A stretch of 64,000 bases of DNA. Origin: Kingdonia uniflora. Taxonomy: Eukaryota; Streptophyta; Magnoliopsida; Ranunculales; Circaeasteraceae. This document shows positions 59,765 to 64,000 of this stretch, piece by piece. Below the pieces are notes generated by a model, which was not told the DNA's origin, did not search any database, and saw nothing but the letters and a program-made list of their open reading frames with translations. The stretch is from positions 2,130,501 to 2,194,500 of the forward strand of contig JACGCM010000655.1 of assembly GCA_014058105.1 (NCBI GenBank), in the 5' to 3' direction. Position 1 is the first letter of the stretch, and every line of letters begins with the position of its first letter. A program made the translations under genes and the position numbers.

Positions 59765-62700
59765 CAAACTTGCGTACGGGCAAATCTTTAGCTTTCTTTT
59801 AGAATAGGTACAGCGGAAAAGTAGCTTTAAAAGGAGTTAAAAAAAAAGAGGGAAGTAGTGTTGGTCCTTTTCTATAGGTAGTTAGGAGGTAGCTTTTTTT
59901 TAGCACCACCTAGGTAGGATCCTAAACTACGAGTTGCCTAAAATATACATTACGGCTAGGAGTTAGAGTTAATAAAGAGTTAATAGCAAGGATCCTAGTT
60001 ACTTGCGTACGGAGAAGGTAGCTTGCTACGCTAGTGTTTTCCATAAAGCCTAAAGGCTATCAATGTATATAGGTAGCTAGGGGCTATAAAAAAACCGGAC
60101 TTGCGTACGTTAAAAAAGAGTTCTGTGTAGCTTAGGAGTCAGTAGTTTAGCGCAAGAATAGGTATTGAGCTAAGGTGGACCGGAGTGAAATAAGAGTTAG
60201 AACGTAGCTCAACTAAAAAAAGAAACCCTTGCTTTCTAAACTACGCTGGTGACTTTCTAAACTACGTTTGGTTACTTGCTTCTTTCTTGCTGGTGATTGA
60301 GGATCCTTGCTGCTTTCTTGCAGGTTCTTTCTTTCTTGCTTGGTGTTTTCTTCCGTCTTTCTTTCATAGTGGTCTCGTTTCTCTCATGTCATTTGGCTAG
60401 GATAGGATAAAATCCCTTTACTACGAATACGAATTGGCTTTCTAACTACTTGATGCACAAGCCACTTTGCGTTGCGAGTCCTAGCCCTAAACTACGCTTT
60501 TTTCTCTCTTAGTTAGGTTCTTTTTTGAAGTGGGATTTGTGCGTTGACCAAGATAAGCAAGATTGAGTTAGCTTTAAATAGAAGACGAGGTGTTAGATGT
60601 TGAAACAAGGCTGTAGGAAAAGGACACCAGAGGTAGTGCTAGAATATAGTGCTAAACGCATAGCAATAGTAGAAAGAAGGTAGCTTGTTTTTGATGATGG
60701 AAAATGTGTTTTACTTGCGTACGCAGCAACTAGTGTTATTAAAAAAACTTTAAATAGTTGTAGGAGTAGTTTAGAGGTGGGAGCTGGCTTTAAGTAGTTT
60801 GGACACGAGACCCACTAAACTTGCGTACGAAAAGAGTTTAAAGCCGTACGCAAGTTTCAAATAGCTCAGACTTGCGTACGTTAAAAAGAGCGATTTTAAA
60901 ACGGACTTGCGTACGGTGTTTTCCATAACAGGAGTAGTGGTAATGTATATAGAAGAAAAGAAACAAACGAGCGAGACGAGAGAGTCAGAAGATAAGAATA
61001 ATAATGACTCTGAGCTAGCTTTAAGCAGTAGCGTAGCAAGAGGCAATAAAAAGGGGTAGGGCGCCGTAATGTATATTTTAAAGAGAGTTCAAAAAAAAAG
61101 AAGGAGTTGTACTTGCGTACGCCGTAATGTATATTTTAGGCAACTACCAAACTTGAACTCCTCCGTCGCCTCTTTTCCGCGCCCTTATCCTAACTCTTTA
61201 TTAACTCTGGCTACCTTGCTGTTTTTCGCTAAAGTAGCTGAACCAGGACTTGCGTACGCTGAGCATAGCAAAAATGATGACGTTAGCGGTCATTGCCTTT
61301 AGCCTGTCGTCCTAGACCCTACTGATGTCTATAGGGGATCGGCGGACCAGCACTAGTCACCTAGGCACTAGAAAGCCAGCACTAGCACTAGCGCAAAACC
61401 GTAGTTTAGAGCACTTTTTTTCTAAACTACGCTGGTAAACTACGACTCAACTTTCGCGAGGATCCTTCTTATCCCCTACTTGGAGCACGAAGTGGACTCG
61501 ACTCTAAGGATCCTTGACGACCACTGGGAGCATTCCCTATAGCTTCTAACCAACTCTCTTCTTTCGTAGCGGTCATGTCTATGAGAAAGATCGAACGCCG
61601 GAGAAAAAGCTAGCGACTCAAAAATGAGCGAAACTCTTTTGGTGCTACTCCTCTGATAGCGGGCACTAGTCGGCTTACCTTGTTGGGGCTGGGTTTTTTT
61701 TTGGCCTACTGCGCAACTCATAGTGGCTATGTCTAAAAGTTAGGGCCGCTTCTTTATGAGAAGGTCACTCTGTCGTCAAAAGCCGGACTCTCGAGCCAGA
61801 AGGCTACTCTTTGCAAAAAACCCTCCTTGCTTGATTGAAGGAGCCGCACCATCCACTATCCAAAGGATCCTTGCCGGATTTCTTTTTTTAGTTGCGGCCA
61901 AAAAAATGAAAACTATAGACATTACTACTACGCAAATAGATCTAGCCTATAGATATATTTAGCGCCAACTTTCGCTCTTTTTAACTACAGCGCCACCTCT
62001 ATCATTGAAAAAGCGCCTGATGGTTGCTCCCCGTACGCAAGTTTCAAAAAAGTAAGCCAAGAAGGTAGAGCTAGCACCAGAGAAGGTAAGGAGGAGTTAG
62101 CCACAAGGTGGGTAATGTATCGAAAACAGGATTTGAAGAGGGTTGCTCGGGCAGGTAGTTTAGAAGCCGTACAGGCGATGGAAGAGCAGAGCCAACTTGC
62201 GTACGGAGAAGGAAATAGAGATTCTTGGTTAAGCCAGGAAAGCAGAAGGAGATAGAATGGGACTGATCTAGCTGCGCTAAGAAGAATGGATGGGCCTGAT
62301 CACTCCGGCAGAGTTTAAAAGGGCCTGTAGCCAAGTGAACTTAGGACGTATAGGCTGATTGGGTAGTTAGAGGCATTTGGGCTATGCAGCCATCTCATCT
62401 CCTTGGTCTACTATACATAGCGCCTATACTTGGTCTACGCTTCACTCTCGTCCTTTCTGCGCTGCGCTGCGCCTAAACTACTGGGCTCTCGTCTTTTCTT
62501 CCTTGGTCTTGGCCTATTGCGTACTACTAGTCCACCTGCGCTTGCCTTAACAAGAACTCTCCAAAGCGCGATGTATGCATAGTTAGGCTGCTACGTGTCG
62601 TCATTGGCCTTGGCTTTAAAAAGAGCTACTTTTCTCATCATTTCGGGGAAAGCGTTGCCTTACTGATTCCCCCAGACTCAAGAATGCGCGGGCAGCCTTA

Positions 62701-63288
62701 GCATAGAGTCGACTCTTTGTCTAAAAAAAGCCATCTGGCTATTCGGCATGATCAAGTGGCTTTGTCTATGGGTGCGGGCATTTTTTAAGGGTCGCTATGT
62801 CCTTGTATTTGGAGATAATAGAAAAGAACGCTTTTCGATCAATGGAAAAGAGCTCCTATAGAGATAGAGACAGTACCACTGCGTTCTATGTCCAACGCTT
62901 TTTCGATTAGCTATACTAACTGGCTACGTGCTGGTCCGCTATTTCGCCATAGCCCATACTTTCGCGTCACATTAGACTTGACCGTCACCTTACCAACTAG
63001 GATCCTTGCGTGCGTCTTTTCCACATAATTATTTTAGACTTGATCGCCATCTTTCACTGTACGCAAGTTCTTTTAAAACACTCTTAGACTCTTTCGTCAC
63101 ATGGCCTACTGCCGGACCTACCTCAGATTGACTAAGCGCCTTCCTTCTTCTATAGACATTACAAGGATCCTTCGCTAATTCGCTATTTAGGATCCTCCTT
63201 TTAAAGCTAACTCTACCTTTTTTTGCTGCTACCCTTGGGTGATTCTTTTTTTTGGAGTGCGTGAATGAGTCGATTCAAGAGAGGGGTT

Positions 63289-63316
63289 GAGCTAGGGGGG
63301 CTCCGCCCCTAGGCTC
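63289..63316. repeat. Strong GC hairpin
   Basis: GAG-CTAGGGG and CCCCTAG-GCTC pair around a short GGCTCCG loop. It may act as an RNA-stabilising or processing hairpin, as seen at some plant mitochondrial transcript ends, but no gene ends immediately upstream. Confidence 0.7.
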
Positions 63317-63628
63317 ACAAGCTCGGCTTGACTTGCGTACGGTGATCGTAGTTTGGGATGTGCCCCTTGGGATCCAGAGAAGGGGAGTATAAGGTTTGAG
63401 CACGAGCTAAAAAAAGAAAGAGATCCGCGTACGCAAGTCCTAAACTACTGTTGAAGCTAAGAGTAAAGGGAAAGAGATCTCGAGCATCACCTGACTCTTT
63501 TTAAACCCAACCTCCAGAGCGATATCGAAGGAAAGGTAGTTTAGAGCGCTTTTTTTGGAGGTCGATTAGCATGTCTTGTCCACAGGCTCGCTTTTGCTAC
63601 GTGCTAGGTAAGAATAGAACGATCTTGA

Positions 63629-64000
63629 GATTCTGACTTCCAAGGAGCTTACCCAGCCTTCGATCTTTGTACGCAAGTCGACAAGTTTTTGAAAAGAGTC
63701 TTGATCTTCCGGGATTCTCTGAACCTCCTACCAGGGAGTCTAGCTGAGTTGGCCAAGACTTTCTGCCCCGAATTGGGTGTGAAGGGAGAATTTAAGCATG
63801 AAGAAGTGACGGTGGCGACGATAGAAAAGCAGAAAGAGCCATTGCTTGCCTACTTGCGCCAAGATATTAGGCTTTTGGCTGGTGTCGTGCAGCGAGCTCA
63901 AGACCTTTTTTGGGAAAAGTATCGAGTTGACATCACTTCGTGTTTAACCCTTTCAGCCCTCGCCATGCTCATCTTTCGAGCCAGATTCTATAAAGAGAAA
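63629..64000 (+). pseudogene. dpo: Linear-plasmid family-B DNA polymerase fragment, runs off window
   Basis: The open frame from 63629 to the window end encodes the end of the exonuclease domain of a protein-primed family-B DNA polymerase, as found on linear mitochondrial plasmids. Visible segments are LIFRDSLNLLPGSLAELAK, then CPELG, then LLAYLRQDIRLL with the Exo III Y-x3-D pattern, and LTLSALAMLIFRARFYKEK. A stop at 63626-63628 cuts the frame upstream, and no Exo I or Exo II motif is visible. It therefore looks like an integrated, truncated copy. A 9-bp element sits in frame at 63669-63677. The polymerase domain would lie beyond the window and may or may not be intact. Confidence 0.88.
63669..63677 (-). 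mobile_element. 9-bp element inside dpo fragment
   Basis: GTACGCAAG interrupts the polymerase frame without shifting it. The flanking bases here are T and T rather than C and T, so the target differs by one base from the A^G rule. Confidence 0.65.

Larger units (their letters stand above)
57895..63288. other. Gene-free, module-rich region
   Basis: No gene is seen. There is a composite GATGATGGAAAATAGGATCC block near 58820, two altered element sites at 59671-59680 and 59755-59764, and AAAATATACATTACGG modules near 58675, 59938, 61068 and 61118. The 62340-63200 portion has fewer modules but no recognisable coding sequence. Confidence 0.55.
1..64000. repeat. Dispersed 9-bp element family CTTGCGTAC / GTACGCAAG
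   Basis: The 11-mer ACTTGCGTACG and its reverse complement CGTACGCAAGT recur across the whole window in both orientations. The first 1,000 bases alone hold eight cores, near 301, 474, 509, 551, 609, 702, 821 and 917. From sampled stretches I estimate roughly 150-250 copies; this is not an exact count. Comparing empty and filled copies shows the unit is the 9-mer CTTGCGTAC, with flanking A and G usually supplied by the target. Variants include CTTACGTAC, CTTGCATAC and CTTGCGCAC. The core is half of the perfect 16-bp palindrome ACTTGCGTACGCAAGT and carries CGTACG. I saw no copy in the nad2 or nad5 exons or in trnS. It resembles the Bpu elements of Cycas in style but not in sequence. Confidence 0.93.

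Noticed and set aside
1..64000. CRISPR-like arrays of short repeats
   Set aside because: The 9-11 bp repeats are irregularly spaced, in both orientations, and too short. There are no cas genes and the DNA is mitochondrial.

Overview
This window is plant mitochondrial DNA, most likely from a gymnosperm with a large, sparse mitogenome; a conifer is plausible, but the sequence alone does not settle it. Three things point there. It carries seed-plant style split genes: nad2 exons 3-5 and nad5 exons 1-2, with group II introns at the classical sites and the trans-splicing sites nad2i542 and nad5i1455 open-ended. It has a native-type trnS(UGA). Its exons carry many Ser/Pro codons where the proteins need Leu/Phe, so C-to-U RNA editing is heavy. 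Only about 2.4 kb of 64 kb is exon sequence.

Layout. 1-6958 is gene-free and packed with short repeats. trnS(UGA) lies at 6959-7041. After more repeats comes the 3' half of trans intron nad2i542, nad2 exon 3 (10921-11081), a 5.9 kb cis intron nad2i709, and a fused exon 4+5 (16975-17735). That exon lacks intron nad2i1282 at base precision. nad5 exon 1 (20835-21064), a 7.35 kb intron nad5i230 and exon 2 (28415-29660) follow on the same strand, then the 5' half of trans intron nad5i1455. From about 30.3 kb to the end there is no recognisable mitochondrial gene. That part holds a broken Ty1/copia pol fragment of nuclear origin (52679-53420) and the start of a fragment of a linear-plasmid family-B DNA polymerase (63629-64000, running off the window).

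The striking feature is a genome-wide invasion by very short sequence modules. The dominant one is the 9-mer CTTGCGTAC (reverse GTACGCAAG), usually seen as ACTTGCGTACG. It occurs in both orientations at several copies per kb and is absent from the nad exons and the tRNA. Paired empty and filled sites inside the window show the inserted unit is exactly 9 bp, placed at A^G (C^T on the other strand). The copia relic carries two in-frame copies, each splitting an inferred Ser AGT codon, plus one at a frameshift. Other modules include the BamHI-like palindrome AAGGATCCTT, AAACTAC/GTAGTTT units, AATATACATTACG, TTAACAGCTAC and GTTGCTAAAGC hairpins. They combine into composite blocks that differ between copies by whole modules.

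The modules have filled introns and spacers. In all three introns whose 3' ends are visible, domain V and the branch-point end of domain VI are separated by about 370-640 bp, so the domain VI loop appears hugely expanded. The branch-point A stays 7 nt from the splice site in each. nad5 exon 2 also carries about ten extra codons compared with Arabidopsis, overlapping a module-like GCTTTAAAAAG string.
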